A stretch of 64,000 nt of DNA from Winogradskyella haliclonae (GTDB lineage Bacteria > Bacteroidota > Bacteroidia > Flavobacteriales > Flavobacteriaceae): positions 28,556-92,555 of the forward strand of contig NZ_BMDQ01000005.1 of assembly GCF_014635865.1 (NCBI RefSeq), written 5' to 3'. Shown in pieces: positions 27,296 through 38,900 of the stretch. The position numbers and the translations under genes are program-made. Each line of letters opens with the position of its first letter. Position 1 is the first letter of the stretch. Below the pieces are notes generated by a model. It was not told where the DNA came from. It did no database searches and was given only the letters and a program-made list of their open reading frames with translations.

Positions 27296-28180
27296 TTAAC
27301 GTTTCCCTAATCGTTTTAGTTCATTTTCAATTGACTTTTTCAAGCTTTCCGAAGCTTCAACTAAAGGTAATCTCACATAAGAATCACTTATATTTAAAGC
27401 ACTAAGAACAGACTTAATACCTGCTGGATTATTTTCAGAAAAAATAAGATTAGTAATTGTTATCAAATCAAAATGAGTTTTATAGGCTTCTTTTGCATTA
27501 CCTGCAATACCTTGCCTAATCATTTCTGAAAATTCTTTTGCTAAGGCTTGACCTATTACTGAAATAACTCCAGAGCCTCCTGCTAAAGCTACTGCTAATG
27601 CCAAATCATCATCTCCAGAGATGATATGAAAATCTTCTGGCTTATCTCTCAATAATTCTAAGTATTGACCTATATCATTACCTGCTTCTTTAACTGCTAT
27701 AATATTCTCAAAATCTCGAGCCAAACGCAATGTCGTTTCTGGCAACATATTTTTTGAAGTTCTACCTGGAACATTATATAATATAATTGGTCTAGGTGAA
27801 ACATTTGAAATTGCCTTAAAATGCTGATAAAGCCCCTCTTGGGTAGGTTTACTGTAATATGGAGATACAGAAAGAATGGCATCTATCTGGGATAAATCTG
27901 TAGTGTTTATTTCCTCAATAACAGTCTGGGTATTATTTCCTCCAATACCTAAAACCAAAGGTACGCGACCGTTATTAACTTTAACTATGTGTGCAGTTAT
28001 TGCAGTTTTTTCTTCTTTGTTTATAGTTGCACTCTCTCCTGTAGTACCACTAATAACCAGATACTCAACACCATTAGAAATATTATGCTCCACTAGTCTA
28101 CTTAGAGCATCGTAATCGACAGACAAATCTTTTTTAAATGGTGTAATTAAAGCGACACCTGTACCTACAAACTTGGTCAT
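27296..28180 (-). CDS. dapA: 4-hydroxy-tetrahydrodipicolinate synthase
   Basis: A 294-residue TIM-barrel lyase condensing pyruvate and aspartate semialdehyde, the first step toward diaminopimelate and lysine. N-terminal G-T-G-V-A-L-I-T-P-F; substrate loop G-T-T-G-E-S-A-T (residues ~45-52); catalytic Tyr in I-I-L-Y-N-V-P-G-R-T (~131-140); Schiff-base Lys in I-A-V-K-E-A-G-N (~160-167). Its ATG overlaps the stop of the DUF6913 gene by 1 bp. dapF, a later step, is 17 kb away. Confidence 0.96.
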   Translation of the reverse strand: MTKFVGTGVALITPFKKDLSVDYDALSRLVEHNISNGVEYLVISGTTGESATINKEEKTAITAHIVKVNNGRVPLVLGIGGNNTQTVIEEINTTDLSQIDAILSVSPYYSKPTQEGLYQHFKAISNVSPRPIILYNVPGRTSKNMLPETTLRLARDFENIIAVKEAGNDIGQYLELLRDKPEDFHIISGDDDLALAVALAGGSGVISVIGQALAKEFSEMIRQGIAGNAKEAYKTHFDLITITNLIFSENNPAGIKSVLSALNISDSYVRLPLVEASESLKKSIENELKRLGKR

Positions 28181-28698
28181 TATATTTTATTTAGTATGGT
28201 TAAATATTTTTTTAGTTCTAGTTTAAAAATCTCAAAATCTTTTGGCTTTACCTCAATAATTAAATCATAAAGTCGCTCATCTCTATTAGAAATGCCTACT
28301 TTAAAATTTGCCTTAGACATGGCTGCAATTTGCTTTAATTCATTCTCTTCTGCTAAAAAATAACAGATTAAGACATCAAACTTAGTATCTGTGAAATTTT
28401 GCAAATCTATATTTTTAAGTTTCCCGTTCCATCCAAAATCTTTTGGTCCATAAACTGCATCCCATTGATTATGATTTTCAGGATTTTGTTTTGAAAACGT
28501 ATAGAAACTACGTTTTGCAGATACGATTCCCAAGCTATCAATAAAAGCTTCAATGTCTTCGTAATTACAATATTCTGAATCATTTAAAAGCACACCTACA
28601 GACTTAATTTTATCTAAGCTAACCTCAACACTACGATTAGATAGCGTTTTGTTAATATATTTTTGATTTGATTTTTCCTTAAATGCTTTTAAAATCAT
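28180..28698 (-). CDS. DUF6913 family protein
   Basis: A 172-residue soluble protein of a Flavobacteriia family of unknown function. The N-terminus is basic (L-K-A-F-K-E-K-S-N-Q-K), then comes V-G-V-L-L-N-D-S-E-Y-C, a central W-D-A-V-Y-G-P-K-D-F-G-W-N-G-K, and D-V-L-I-C-Y-F-L-A-E. No catalytic motif is recognised. Its stop overlaps the dapA start by 1 bp and it shares the dapA promoter, so it may relate to cell-wall precursor supply (context only). Confidence 0.7.
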   Translation of the reverse strand: MILKAFKEKSNQKYINKTLSNRSVEVSLDKIKSVGVLLNDSEYCNYEDIEAFIDSLGIVSAKRSFYTFSKQNPENHNQWDAVYGPKDFGWNGKLKNIDLQNFTDTKFDVLICYFLAEENELKQIAAMSKANFKVGISNRDERLYDLIIEVKPKDFEIFKLELKKYLTILNKI

Positions 28699-28716
28699 TT
28701 ATCTTTAACCTTTGTG

Positions 28717-28724
28717 CAAATTTA
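28717..28724 (-). promoter_or_regulatory. -7 box for DUF6913-dapA
   Basis: Minus-strand TAAATTTG, 18 nt before the DUF6913 ATG. An imperfect palindrome AACAAAAGTG/CACTTTGTT (28724-28746) lies next to it in the divergent spacer. Confidence 0.45.
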
Positions 28725-28769
28725 ACAAAAGTGTATTCACTTTGTTGTTAAGATATCATAAGTTATTAG

Positions 28770-29528
28770 ATGAGAAATAGACTTTTTTTAATGTTTGTAA
28801 TGGCAGTTTTTATAACAGCCTGCAAACAAGATTATTCACTTGATAAAATCATTGGCAAGAGAAATGCCATTACTGACAGCTTAAAAACTAATGCTAAAAT
28901 TGAAGCTTACATTAAACCCTATCGTGAAAGCGTCAACAAAGATTTAGACAGTGTAATAGCATTTGCTGCAGACACCTATTCTAAAAATGATGGAGAACTT
29001 AATACAGCTATTGGTAACTTTATGGCTGATGCCGTTTTTGAAATGTGCAATCCAGTTTTTGAAAAAAGAACTAAGCAAACTATTGATATGGTTTTACTCA
29101 ATCATGGTGGCATACGATCAATAATTTCTAAGGGAGACATTACAAGTCGTACAGCCTATGAAGTAATGCCGTTTGATAACTCTGTTGTTGTAACTCCAAT
29201 GAAGGGGCAACAAATTAAAGATATGCTCTCATTTTTAGCTAGTAAAAAACGTGCACATCCAATTTCTAAATTAAAACTGACACTTTCTCAGGACTACTCT
29301 ATAAAAGAAGCATTAATTAATGGTAGTGAAATTGATTATGAAAAAATCTATCATGTAGCTACTAATGACTATCTATATAATGGAGGCAGCAGAATGCATT
29401 TTTTAAAATCCAAGGACACTGTGTATGATTTAGATTATAAAATAAGAAATTTACTTATAGACTATTTTAAGAAAATAGACACTTTACAACCTAGCATTGA
29501 CGATAGATTCACTCACCAAAAAGACTAA
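28770..29528 (+). CDS. 5'-nucleotidase C-terminal domain lipoprotein
   Basis: A 252-residue lipoprotein (signal peptide ending V-F-I-T-A-C-K, Cys ~18) holding only the C-terminal substrate-binding domain of UshA/5'-nucleotidase-type enzymes. Motifs are N-H-G-G-I-R-S (~111-117), G-D-I-T-S-R-T-A-Y-E-V-M-P-F-D-N (~122-137) and Y-N-G-G-S-R-M near 205. The metallophosphatase half is encoded by the next gene, 5 bp downstream. The two polypeptides probably work together in the envelope. Confidence 0.87.
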   Translation: MRNRLFLMFVMAVFITACKQDYSLDKIIGKRNAITDSLKTNAKIEAYIKPYRESVNKDLDSVIAFAADTYSKNDGELNTAIGNFMADAVFEMCNPVFEKRTKQTIDMVLLNHGGIRSIISKGDITSRTAYEVMPFDNSVVVTPMKGQQIKDMLSFLASKKRAHPISKLKLTLSQDYSIKEALINGSEIDYEKIYHVATNDYLYNGGSRMHFLKSKDTVYDLDYKIRNLLIDYFKKIDTLQPSIDDRFTHQKD

Positions 29529-29533
29529 TTCTA

Positions 29534-30448
29534 ATGAACCGTAGAAAATTTATACAACAGACTTCAGCAGCCAGTGCTTTGATAGGTTTAGGCGGACTCA
29601 CACTTTCTTCGTCTAGTGTTAAGTCAACAAAAAGAATAACCATTTTACACACCAATGATGTGCATAGCCATATTGACCCATTTGGACCAAATGATGGTAG
29701 AAATGCCAATAAAGGCGGAGTTGCAAGGCGAGCATCATTGATTGAAGCGGTGAGAAAAGAAAACCCAAATACGTTATTGCTAGATGCTGGTGATATATTT
29801 CAAGGCACACCCTATTTTAATTATTACGGCGGCGAATTAGAATTTAAGCTTATGAGTATGCTTAAGTATGATTTAGCAACAATTGGTAATCATGATTTTG
29901 ATAATGGTATTGAAGGCCTATATAGCCAACTACCAAATGCCAATTTTGATTTTGTATCTGCAAATTATGATTTTAAAAACACTGTTTTAGACACTCACGT
30001 AAAACCTTATAAGATCTTTCTTAAAGATGGTATTAAAATAGGGGTTTTTGGCTTAGGTATTGAACTCGAAGGCTTAGTTGGTAAAAAGCTGTATAAGGAA
30101 ACTGTGTACAACCATCCTATTGAGATTGCTCAAGATATGTCTCGTATTCTTAAAGAAGAACAGCAATGTGATTTGGTAATATGCTTATCGCATTTAGGTT
30201 ACTACTATAAGAATAACCCAGAGATAGTATCTGATCTACTAATAGCTAGACAAACAAAAGACATTGACTTAATTATAGGTGGTCATACACATACGTTTTT
30301 ACCAAAACCTACTGTAGAAAAAAATAGTATTGGTAAAAATGTGCTTGTTAATCAAGTTGGCTGTTATGGCCTATATGTAGGTCAAGTAGATTTTTACTTA
30401 GAAACTGGAAAAGAAAAGCAAGCAGAAGGCACTACAATTATAGTATAA
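29534..30448 (+). CDS. 5'-nucleotidase metallophosphatase domain protein, Tat-exported
   Basis: A 304-residue protein beginning M-N-R-R-K-F-I-Q-Q-T, a twin-arginine signal followed by a hydrophobic stretch. All dimetal phosphatase motifs are present: H-T-N-D-V-H-S-H (~37-44), D-A-G-D-I-F-Q-G-T (~78-86), G-N-H-D-F-D-N-G (~119-126), S-H-L-G (~219-222) and G-G-H-T-H-T-F (~248-254). It hydrolyses nucleotides or related phosphoesters. It lacks the C-terminal substrate domain, which is the preceding gene. Tat export suggests metals are loaded in the cytoplasm. Confidence 0.9.
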   Translation: MNRRKFIQQTSAASALIGLGGLTLSSSSVKSTKRITILHTNDVHSHIDPFGPNDGRNANKGGVARRASLIEAVRKENPNTLLLDAGDIFQGTPYFNYYGGELEFKLMSMLKYDLATIGNHDFDNGIEGLYSQLPNANFDFVSANYDFKNTVLDTHVKPYKIFLKDGIKIGVFGLGIELEGLVGKKLYKETVYNHPIEIAQDMSRILKEEQQCDLVICLSHLGYYYKNNPEIVSDLLIARQTKDIDLIIGGHTHTFLPKPTVEKNSIGKNVLVNQVGCYGLYVGQVDFYLETGKEKQAEGTTIIV

Positions 30449-30451
30449 CAC

Positions 30452-31198
30452 TTATACCTCCATTTTAGAATCTAGAAAATTAAAATCTGTTTGCCTTTGA
30501 TGTTTAAGACTGGATTGCAAATAATAGAATACAAAAGCAAGTACTAAAAATACCGAATATATTGCAGCAAGATGAGTCATATCTGCTACATAATAGTAAG
30601 CTAATTGAATCATTTCTGAAAAGAAAATAAACATTGAGCCTATTAAAAACAGCATTGATTTGTTATCGCCTTTATCCATATAACTAATCAAGGCCACAGA
30701 GAGCAATGTCATAACTATAATATTGTAAAGAAACTCCGTAATATACTCTGGAGTTTCTAATTTGGTTTGAGCCGTTTCAGTGATAAGAGTTACACAAAAA
30801 ACACCCAGAACAGCTAATATTATTAATGTTACGGGGAATTGCTTTACTATCGCTTTAAATTTCATAGTTAGCATGCATCTCAAAATCAAAAATACATACG
30901 CTAGCATATAAAAGAAATTACCCAAGTAATAATCGTAATTAACCGTTTCTGTAACTAGTAAAATGTAATTAGAGGATAAGGATAAGATTTCAGAAATTGT
31001 AAACGCAATCAAAAAATATAAAAAGTATGGCCTTTTTTTAGTTTTTAAATCTATACTTCTCCTATACAAATATGTTAATAGCAAAAGTAATAGTGCACTT
31101 GCCCAATCATTGTACAAATCCACTTTTAAAACCTCTAAAATTATAAACGCGACACTTAATATCACAAGAGCAACCTTAAGTAACCTATTGATTATCAT
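30452..31198 (-). CDS. Multi-pass membrane protein (possibly YhhN-like)
   Basis: A 248-residue protein with about eight hydrophobic helices spread over its length, short loops and a hydrophilic tail (S-L-K-H-Q-R-Q-T-D-F). The layout resembles the YhhN/TMEM86 lysoplasmalogenase family, but I see no decisive motif, so function is unassigned. It is convergent with the 5'-nucleotidase pair (3-bp gap) and has its own -7 box. Confidence 0.6.
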   Translation of the reverse strand: MIINRLLKVALVILSVAFIILEVLKVDLYNDWASALLLLLLTYLYRRSIDLKTKKRPYFLYFLIAFTISEILSLSSNYILLVTETVNYDYYLGNFFYMLAYVFLILRCMLTMKFKAIVKQFPVTLIILAVLGVFCVTLITETAQTKLETPEYITEFLYNIIVMTLLSVALISYMDKGDNKSMLFLIGSMFIFFSEMIQLAYYYVADMTHLAAIYSVFLVLAFVFYYLQSSLKHQRQTDFNFLDSKMEV

Positions 31199-31223
31199 AC
31201 CGTTTTCTTATTAATAGCTTGAG

Positions 31224-31231
31224 CAAATATA
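31224..31231 (-). promoter_or_regulatory. -7 box for the membrane-protein gene
   Basis: Minus-strand TATATTTG, 25 nt before the ATG at 31198. Confidence 0.4.
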
Positions 31232-31337
31232 TACAAAAAATACTATTAAACGAAAAAAAATGCATTTAAACGATGAAAAATAAATTTTTATAAGAAAAAT
31301 AGGACGTTAAAAAAGCGTTTAAATCACAAAAGAGAAA

Positions 31338-34204
<2,867 letters not shown>

Positions 34205-34206
34205 TA

Positions 34207-34698
34207 TTATAAATCTTTAAGCATCCAAACCGAACACGAATAATGACCTGTATCACCCATTGGTGCTTCAATAGATTCAAAGCCTACTTTTCTATAGAGT
34301 TTTCGAGCATCGTCCATATAGGGCATTGTTTCCAAATAGCACTTATCAAAACCAACTTCTTTAGCATAATCCAAACATTTCTTCATCATTTTACTACCAA
34401 TGCCTTTGCCTCTTGCTTCTGACATAAAATACATTTTTTGAAGCTCACAGATATTACCATCATAATTATCTAATGGCGAAATTCCTGCGCCTCCTAAAAT
34501 TTCATCACCTTTTACAACGACAAAGTATTTTTTCTTTGGTCCATCATAAGTCTCAAACATACAATCCAAGGCGGCATCTTCATAAGCAGTGCCGACTTTA
34601 GGCACACCAAACTCTATTAAGACAGATCGAATTGCTTTTGCAATTTTAGGGTTGTCTTGTGGTGCTATTTCTCGAATAACAATAGTATCTTTACCCAT
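34207..34698 (-). CDS. GNAT-family N-acetyltransferase
   Basis: A 163-residue protein with the acetyl-CoA loop S-E-A-R-G-K-G-I-G-S-K-M-M (residues ~93-105; R/Q-x-x-G-x-G/A) and the C-terminal C-Y-L-E-T-M-P and A-R-K-L-Y-R-K-V-G-F strand-helix features. The substrate (small amine or protein N-terminus) is unknown. First gene of the GNAT-prmC-ligA operon, divergent from the LEA2 gene. Confidence 0.85.
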   Translation of the reverse strand: MGKDTIVIREIAPQDNPKIAKAIRSVLIEFGVPKVGTAYEDAALDCMFETYDGPKKKYFVVVKGDEILGGAGISPLDNYDGNICELQKMYFMSEARGKGIGSKMMKKCLDYAKEVGFDKCYLETMPYMDDARKLYRKVGFESIEAPMGDTGHYSCSVWMLKDL

Positions 34699-34764
34699 GT
34701 TATTTTTTAATTATTCAGTATGAAATTACAAGGCCTGAAGATACATAATAAAAACCTCCTTTTT

Positions 34765-35220
34765 ATGAAAAAATCGATGTTGATTTCAATATTTTTTTCA
34801 CTACTTCTTAACTGTACTGTTACTGAAAAACCTGAATTCATTGGTATTGAAAATATTAATGTATTAGATTCTAACATCAAAACTATTACACTAAGTGCCG
34901 ATGCTAATTTTATAAACCCAAATGATGTTGGTGGCACCTTAAAAACGGATAATTTAAAGGTCTATATAAATGATACCGAAGTCGCAAAATTTGAAGCCAA
35001 AAGCTTTGATGTGCCCTCAAACAAAAGCTTTATAATTCCGCTTACTGTTGCCATAGCTACTGATAGTATTATTGATAAGAAAAGTATAGGTGGACTATTA
35101 GGAAGCCTAATTTCACAACGCTTAAAAGTGCAATATAAAGGCAAAATTGATTATAAGGTTTTAGGCTATTCGTCTTCATATGATGTAGACAAAACTCAAG
35201 ACCTAAAGATTAAACTCTAA
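34765..35220 (+). CDS. LEA type 2-like lipoprotein
   Basis: A 151-residue protein from the ATG at 34765 (M-K-K-S-M-L-I-S-I); the frame is open to 34720. A signal peptide ends L-L-L-N-C, with Cys17 as likely lipidation site. The mature part is a single beta-sandwich like LEA_2/WHy domains: N-F-I-N-P-N-D-V-G-G with the conserved N-P pair, and S-F-I-I-P-L-T-V-A. Such domains are protective or structural. It is 2 bp before ribD. Confidence 0.75.
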   Translation: MKKSMLISIFFSLLLNCTVTEKPEFIGIENINVLDSNIKTITLSADANFINPNDVGGTLKTDNLKVYINDTEVAKFEAKSFDVPSNKSFIIPLTVAIATDSIIDKKSIGGLLGSLISQRLKVQYKGKIDYKVLGYSSSYDVDKTQDLKIKL

Positions 35221-35222
35221 AC

Positions 35223-36227
35223 TTGTATACTAACGAATACTATATATCACGTTGTTTGCAAATTGCAATAAATGGATTAGGTACAACAGGACCTAACCCA
35301 ATGGTTGGGGCCGTCGTTGTATTTGAAAATAAAATTATTGGCGAAGGTTATACAAGTGCATATAGCGGACCACATGCTGAAGTAAATGCCATTAATGCTG
35401 TAAAGGACAAAGCATTACTAGAAAAATCGACACTTTATGTCACTCTTGAGCCTTGTAGCCATCATGGTAAAACTCCGCCATGCAGTGATTTAATTCTTAA
35501 ACATAAAATTCCGAAAGTGGTCATTGGTTGTGTTGACGATAACCCTCAAGTCTCAGGGAGAGGGATTGCAAGGCTTGAAGCCTCAGGTTGTGAAGTTATA
35601 GTTGGAGTTCTTGAAAAAGCATGTAAAGCGCATCACAAACGGTTTTTTACATTTCATAATAATAGGCGCCCTTATATTATTTTGAAATGGGCAGAAACTA
35701 AAGATGGATTTATAGCTCCAAGAACTAAAAACGAACAAAAACCTGTTTGGATTACAAATACTTACTCAAGGCAATTGGTACATAAATGGCGAGCTGAAGA
35801 GCAAGCAATATTAGTTGGTACAAATACCGTCATAGAAGACAACCCTAGTTTAACGGTTAGAGACTGGTCTGGCGAAAACCCTATTCGAGTTGTTTTGGAT
35901 AAGTATTTGAAACTAAACCAATCGTATTCAATTCTTAATGATGAAGCCAAGACTATTATTATTTCAAAAAAAGATATAGAATATGAAAAGAATTTAGCGC
36001 AACAAATCTGTGGTATTCTATTTCTAGAAAATATAAACTCAATAATAATTGAAGGTGGCGCAAAAACACTTCAAGCATTTATAGATGAAAATCTTTGGGA
36101 CGAAGCAAGAATTTTCACAGGAGAAGTTGAATTCTCTGAAGGGATTATTGCGCCTATTTTAAAAGGAAAGCTAATTTCTGAAGAGCATATTTTTAATGAC
36201 ACACTAAAGATTTATAATCGTGATTAA
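35223..36227 (+). CDS. ribD: Riboflavin biosynthesis deaminase/reductase RibD
   Basis: A 334-residue bifunctional enzyme for the second and third steps of riboflavin synthesis. It starts with TTG at 35223 (M-Y-T-N-E-Y). Residues 1-~145 are the zinc deaminase: P-N-P-M-V-G-A-V-V, H-A-E-V-N-A (~52-57) and P-C-S-H-H-G-K-T-P-P-C. Residues ~145-334 are the reductase: K-W-A-E-T-K-D-G-F-I and I-I-E-G-G-A-K-T-L near 276. No FMN-riboswitch sequence precedes it. It overlaps the HAD gene by 8 bp. Confidence 0.94.
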   Translation: MYTNEYYISRCLQIAINGLGTTGPNPMVGAVVVFENKIIGEGYTSAYSGPHAEVNAINAVKDKALLEKSTLYVTLEPCSHHGKTPPCSDLILKHKIPKVVIGCVDDNPQVSGRGIARLEASGCEVIVGVLEKACKAHHKRFFTFHNNRRPYIILKWAETKDGFIAPRTKNEQKPVWITNTYSRQLVHKWRAEEQAILVGTNTVIEDNPSLTVRDWSGENPIRVVLDKYLKLNQSYSILNDEAKTIIISKKDIEYEKNLAQQICGILFLENINSIIIEGGAKTLQAFIDENLWDEARIFTGEVEFSEGIIAPILKGKLISEEHIFNDTLKIYNRD

Positions 36228-36831
36228 AACTCTAATTTTTGATTTTGGCGATGTATTCATTAACCTAGATAAACAAGGTGCGATGTCTAATGCACTTAGC
36301 TTATTTGAGATGACTGAATTTGAACATGATATGATTGAAGCCAATATTCAATATGAAATCGGTGAAATCTCAACTTCAGAATTTTTAGGTTTTTATAAAA
36401 CTAAATTCCCTCATTTATCTGAGGAAAATATTGTACATGCATGGAATTATATTATAAAAGACTTCCCTAATCACAGGTTAGAATTTGTAAAACAACTTTC
36501 TAATAGCAACCATTATAAACTCATATTATTAAGTAATACCAACGAGATGCATATTGACTTTATCAAAGAGAATGTCTCTTTTTATAACACCTTTAAAGAA
36601 TGTTTTGACAAATTTTATTTATCTCACGAAATCAATCTTAGAAAGCCAAATACTAACAGTTATGAATTTGTATTAAACGAGAATAACTTAAGTCCAGAAG
36701 AATGTTTATTTGTTGATGATACTAAAGAAAATACAGATACAGCCCAAAAATTAGGAATACACACATGGAACATTGACGAAACCAAAGAAGATGTTGTTAA
36801 CTTGTTCGAAATCCAGAAACACTTATTTTGA
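36220..36831 (+). CDS. HAD-superfamily phosphatase (HAD-IA)
   Basis: A 203-residue hydrolase starting with GTG at 36220. Motif I is F-D-F-G-D-V-F-I (residues ~7-14), the HAD-IA variant with D-F-G-D. Motif II Thr/Ser is in L-L-S-N-T-N-E (~103-109), motif III Lys in R-K-P-N near 144, and motif IV in F-V-D-D-T-K-E-N near 166. In this ribD-linked position it could be the phosphatase for the riboflavin intermediate, but that is only context. Confidence 0.87.
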   Translation: MIKTLIFDFGDVFINLDKQGAMSNALSLFEMTEFEHDMIEANIQYEIGEISTSEFLGFYKTKFPHLSEENIVHAWNYIIKDFPNHRLEFVKQLSNSNHYKLILLSNTNEMHIDFIKENVSFYNTFKECFDKFYLSHEINLRKPNTNSYEFVLNENNLSPEECLFVDDTKENTDTAQKLGIHTWNIDETKEDVVNLFEIQKHLF

Positions 36832-37688
36832 TTTATTTAGCATTAAGTATTCTATCTTCAACAGGCATTTTTGTATTGTTTAAACTATTTAACAACTACA
36901 AAATAGATACTTTACAAGCTATAGTTATCAACTACATTACAGCCTGTATTTGTGGTCTTATCCATAATGACAAGCCACTAATCGCATCAGAAATTTTATC
37001 GTCTAATTGGTTTATTGGTATTATCATTCTAGGGTTTTTATTTATAGCCATATTTAACGTCATGGCTTTAACTGCCCAAAAAAATGGACTATCTGTAGCT
37101 TCTGTAGCTAGTAAAATGAGTGTTATCATTCCTGTGGTATTTGGAATCTATGTCTATAATGAAAGTATTGGACTCCAGAAAACAATTGGGATTCTCCTGG
37201 CTTTAGTAGCTGTATATTTAACTTCAGTCAAAGAAAAAGAGAACAACGTTCTTACACAATCGTTATACTTACCCATTCTGCTATTTTTTGGTTCAGGAAT
37301 TATAGATACCTCTATCAATTATTTTGCGCCTGATGATAGAATTCCTTTATTCTCTGGACTAATCTTTGGTTGGGCTTTTATTTTAGGTGCTTTTATACTT
37401 ATCTATAAACATGTAAGGTTCAATAAAAAATTTAAGATAAGGAGTATTTTTCCTGGTATAACACTTGGTTTAGTAAATTATGCTTCTATTTATTTTTTAC
37501 TAAAAGCTTTACGTATTGATAGCCTAGAGAGTTCAACATTATTTACCGTTAACAATGTAGCTATAGTTGCATTTTCTACATTAATAGGTCTGCTCATATT
37601 TAAAGAACGTATTTCTAATAAAAATTGGTTTGGCATATTATTAGCACTAATTTCTATAGCTTTGGTTACAATTACAGAATGGAATTAA
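36828..37688 (+). CDS. EamA/DMT-family transporter
   Basis: A 286-residue membrane protein starting with TTG at 36828 in a TTGA overlap with the HAD stop. About ten helices form two EamA repeats (~1-130 and ~145-283), with typical V-A-S-K-M-S-V-I-I-P-V near 90 and a matching N-N-V-A-I-V-A-F near 243. Drug/metabolite transporter superfamily; substrate unknown. It overlaps the YigZ gene by 10 bp. Confidence 0.85.
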   Translation: MIYLALSILSSTGIFVLFKLFNNYKIDTLQAIVINYITACICGLIHNDKPLIASEILSSNWFIGIIILGFLFIAIFNVMALTAQKNGLSVASVASKMSVIIPVVFGIYVYNESIGLQKTIGILLALVAVYLTSVKEKENNVLTQSLYLPILLFFGSGIIDTSINYFAPDDRIPLFSGLIFGWAFILGAFILIYKHVRFNKKFKIRSIFPGITLGLVNYASIYFLLKALRIDSLESSTLFTVNNVAIVAFSTLIGLLIFKERISNKNWFGILLALISIALVTITEWN

Positions 37689-38287
37689 AAGACACATACA
37701 AAACAATAGCAAGTCCATCTGATGAAGTGTTATTTAAAGATAAGAACAGTAAGTTTTTTGGGTATGCTTTTCCAGTAAAAACTGAAAATGACGTAAAACT
37801 CCAAATCGAAAAACTAAAGAAAGAACATTACGCTGCAAGACATTGGTGTTATGCTTATCAACTAGGTACTGAACAGCTAAAATACAGAGCAAATGATGAC
37901 GGAGAACCAAACAATTCTGCAGGTATGCCAATCTATGGACAAATACAATCATTTGATGTTACAAACATATTGATTGTTGTCGTCAGATACTTTGGAGGTG
38001 TAAAACTTGGTGTAAGTGGACTTATTAATGCCTACAAAACTGCAGCGCAAATGGCTTTAGAAAATGCTTCAATTACTGAAAAAACTATAGACATCAATTA
38101 TAGCATTCAGTTTGACTATAAAAACATGAGTAAAGCACTAAGATTATTAAAAGATAATGAAGCTGAAATCCTAAGTCAGAAACTAGAGTTAGACTGCTTG
38201 ATTACATATTCAATTAGAAAAAGTAAAGCCGAGGAACTTTTTGCCATTTTCAAAAATTTTCATGGCGTACAAATAAAAAAATTATAG
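37679..38287 (+). CDS. YigZ/IMPACT-family protein
   Basis: A 202-residue protein; the ATG at 37679 gives M-E-L-K-D-T-Y-K-T-I, the usual family start. The UPF0029 core has F-F-G-Y-A-F-P-V (~27-34), A-R-H-W-C-Y-A-Y (~57-64), D-D-G-E-P-N-N-S-A-G-M-P (~76-87) and Y-F-G-G-V-K-L-G-V-S-G-L (~108-119). A DUF1949-like C-terminal domain follows. Related IMPACT proteins bind translation-associated factors; the bacterial role is unsettled. Last gene of the ribD run. Confidence 0.9.
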   Translation: MELKDTYKTIASPSDEVLFKDKNSKFFGYAFPVKTENDVKLQIEKLKKEHYAARHWCYAYQLGTEQLKYRANDDGEPNNSAGMPIYGQIQSFDVTNILIVVVRYFGGVKLGVSGLINAYKTAAQMALENASITEKTIDINYSIQFDYKNMSKALRLLKDNEAEILSQKLELDCLITYSIRKSKAEELFAIFKNFHGVQIKKL

Positions 38288-38290
38288 GTT

Positions 38291-38689
38291 TTAGCCCTCA
38301 ATTTTGTCTAATAAATATTTTGGGCAACGCGTTGGTCTATTTTTTTCCATATCAATAAACACCAAAACGGTATGTCCAGTTGCCAATAATTCACTTTTAT
38401 CATTTAGTAATTCATAGTCAAATTCTATGCTTGCCATAGGCATTTTTTTGAGGGAAGTTTTTAGCGTTAACAAATCATCATATCGCGCTGAATTTTTATA
38501 TTTTATATTTAGAGATATAACCGGTAACATTATTCCGTTTTCTTCCATAGATTTGTAAGTAATTCCGTACTGTCTTAACCACTCTGTTCTTCCGACTTCA
38601 AAATAACTTGCATAGTTTGCATGATATACAACGCCCATTTGGTCTGTCTCTCCATAGCGTACACGAATTTGCGTCTCATTTTTATTCAT
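38291..38689 (-). CDS. Acyl-CoA thioesterase (YbgC/4-hydroxybenzoyl-CoA type)
   Basis: A 132-residue hot-dog-fold protein from the ATG at 38689; the frame extends to 38725 but the N-terminus T-Q-I-R-V-R-Y-G-E-T-D is best placed with the inner start. The signature Y-G-E-T-D-Q-M-G-V-V-Y-H-A-N-Y (residues ~11-25) includes the Asp/catalytic region of YbgC-like thioesterases. It hydrolyses short acyl-CoA thioesters. Convergent with YigZ. Confidence 0.9.
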   Translation of the reverse strand: MNKNETQIRVRYGETDQMGVVYHANYASYFEVGRTEWLRQYGITYKSMEENGIMLPVISLNIKYKNSARYDDLLTLKTSLKKMPMASIEFDYELLNDKSELLATGHTVLVFIDMEKNRPTRCPKYLLDKIEG

Positions 38690-38900
38690 AGTTGCAATTT
38701 TCAGTTTAATAAAAAAATTGTACATTTAAAGTTGTCAAAAACATGAGAAAAAATTTCTTAAAAATCTAATCAATTTGATTTTTTTTTTAACTTTTTTGTT
38801 CACATATTTGTCAAGCAATAAAAAAACACGTCAGAGAATTTCTATGTCTCTTTTTTTTTGCCCAATTAACTAACTAACTGATAGAAATTTAACATAAAGT
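38690..38900. other. AT-rich dnaA leader, no gene
   Basis: A 211-bp divergent spacer. It contains an odd palindrome ATCAATTTGAT near 38767, long T-runs and a threefold AACT repeat just before dnaA. TTGTTCACA near 38799 is only a weak DnaA-box look-alike. I see no cluster of TTATnCACA boxes. Confidence 0.4.

Noticed and set aside
35180..35222. FMN riboswitch before ribD
   Set aside because: Only 2 bp separate ribD from the preceding lipoprotein gene, leaving no room for the conserved riboswitch core.
38726..38900. Possible replication origin next to dnaA
   Set aside because: Only one weak box-like TTGTTCACA is seen and no cluster of TTATnCACA sites; dnaN is not adjacent. GC skew for the whole chromosome would be needed.
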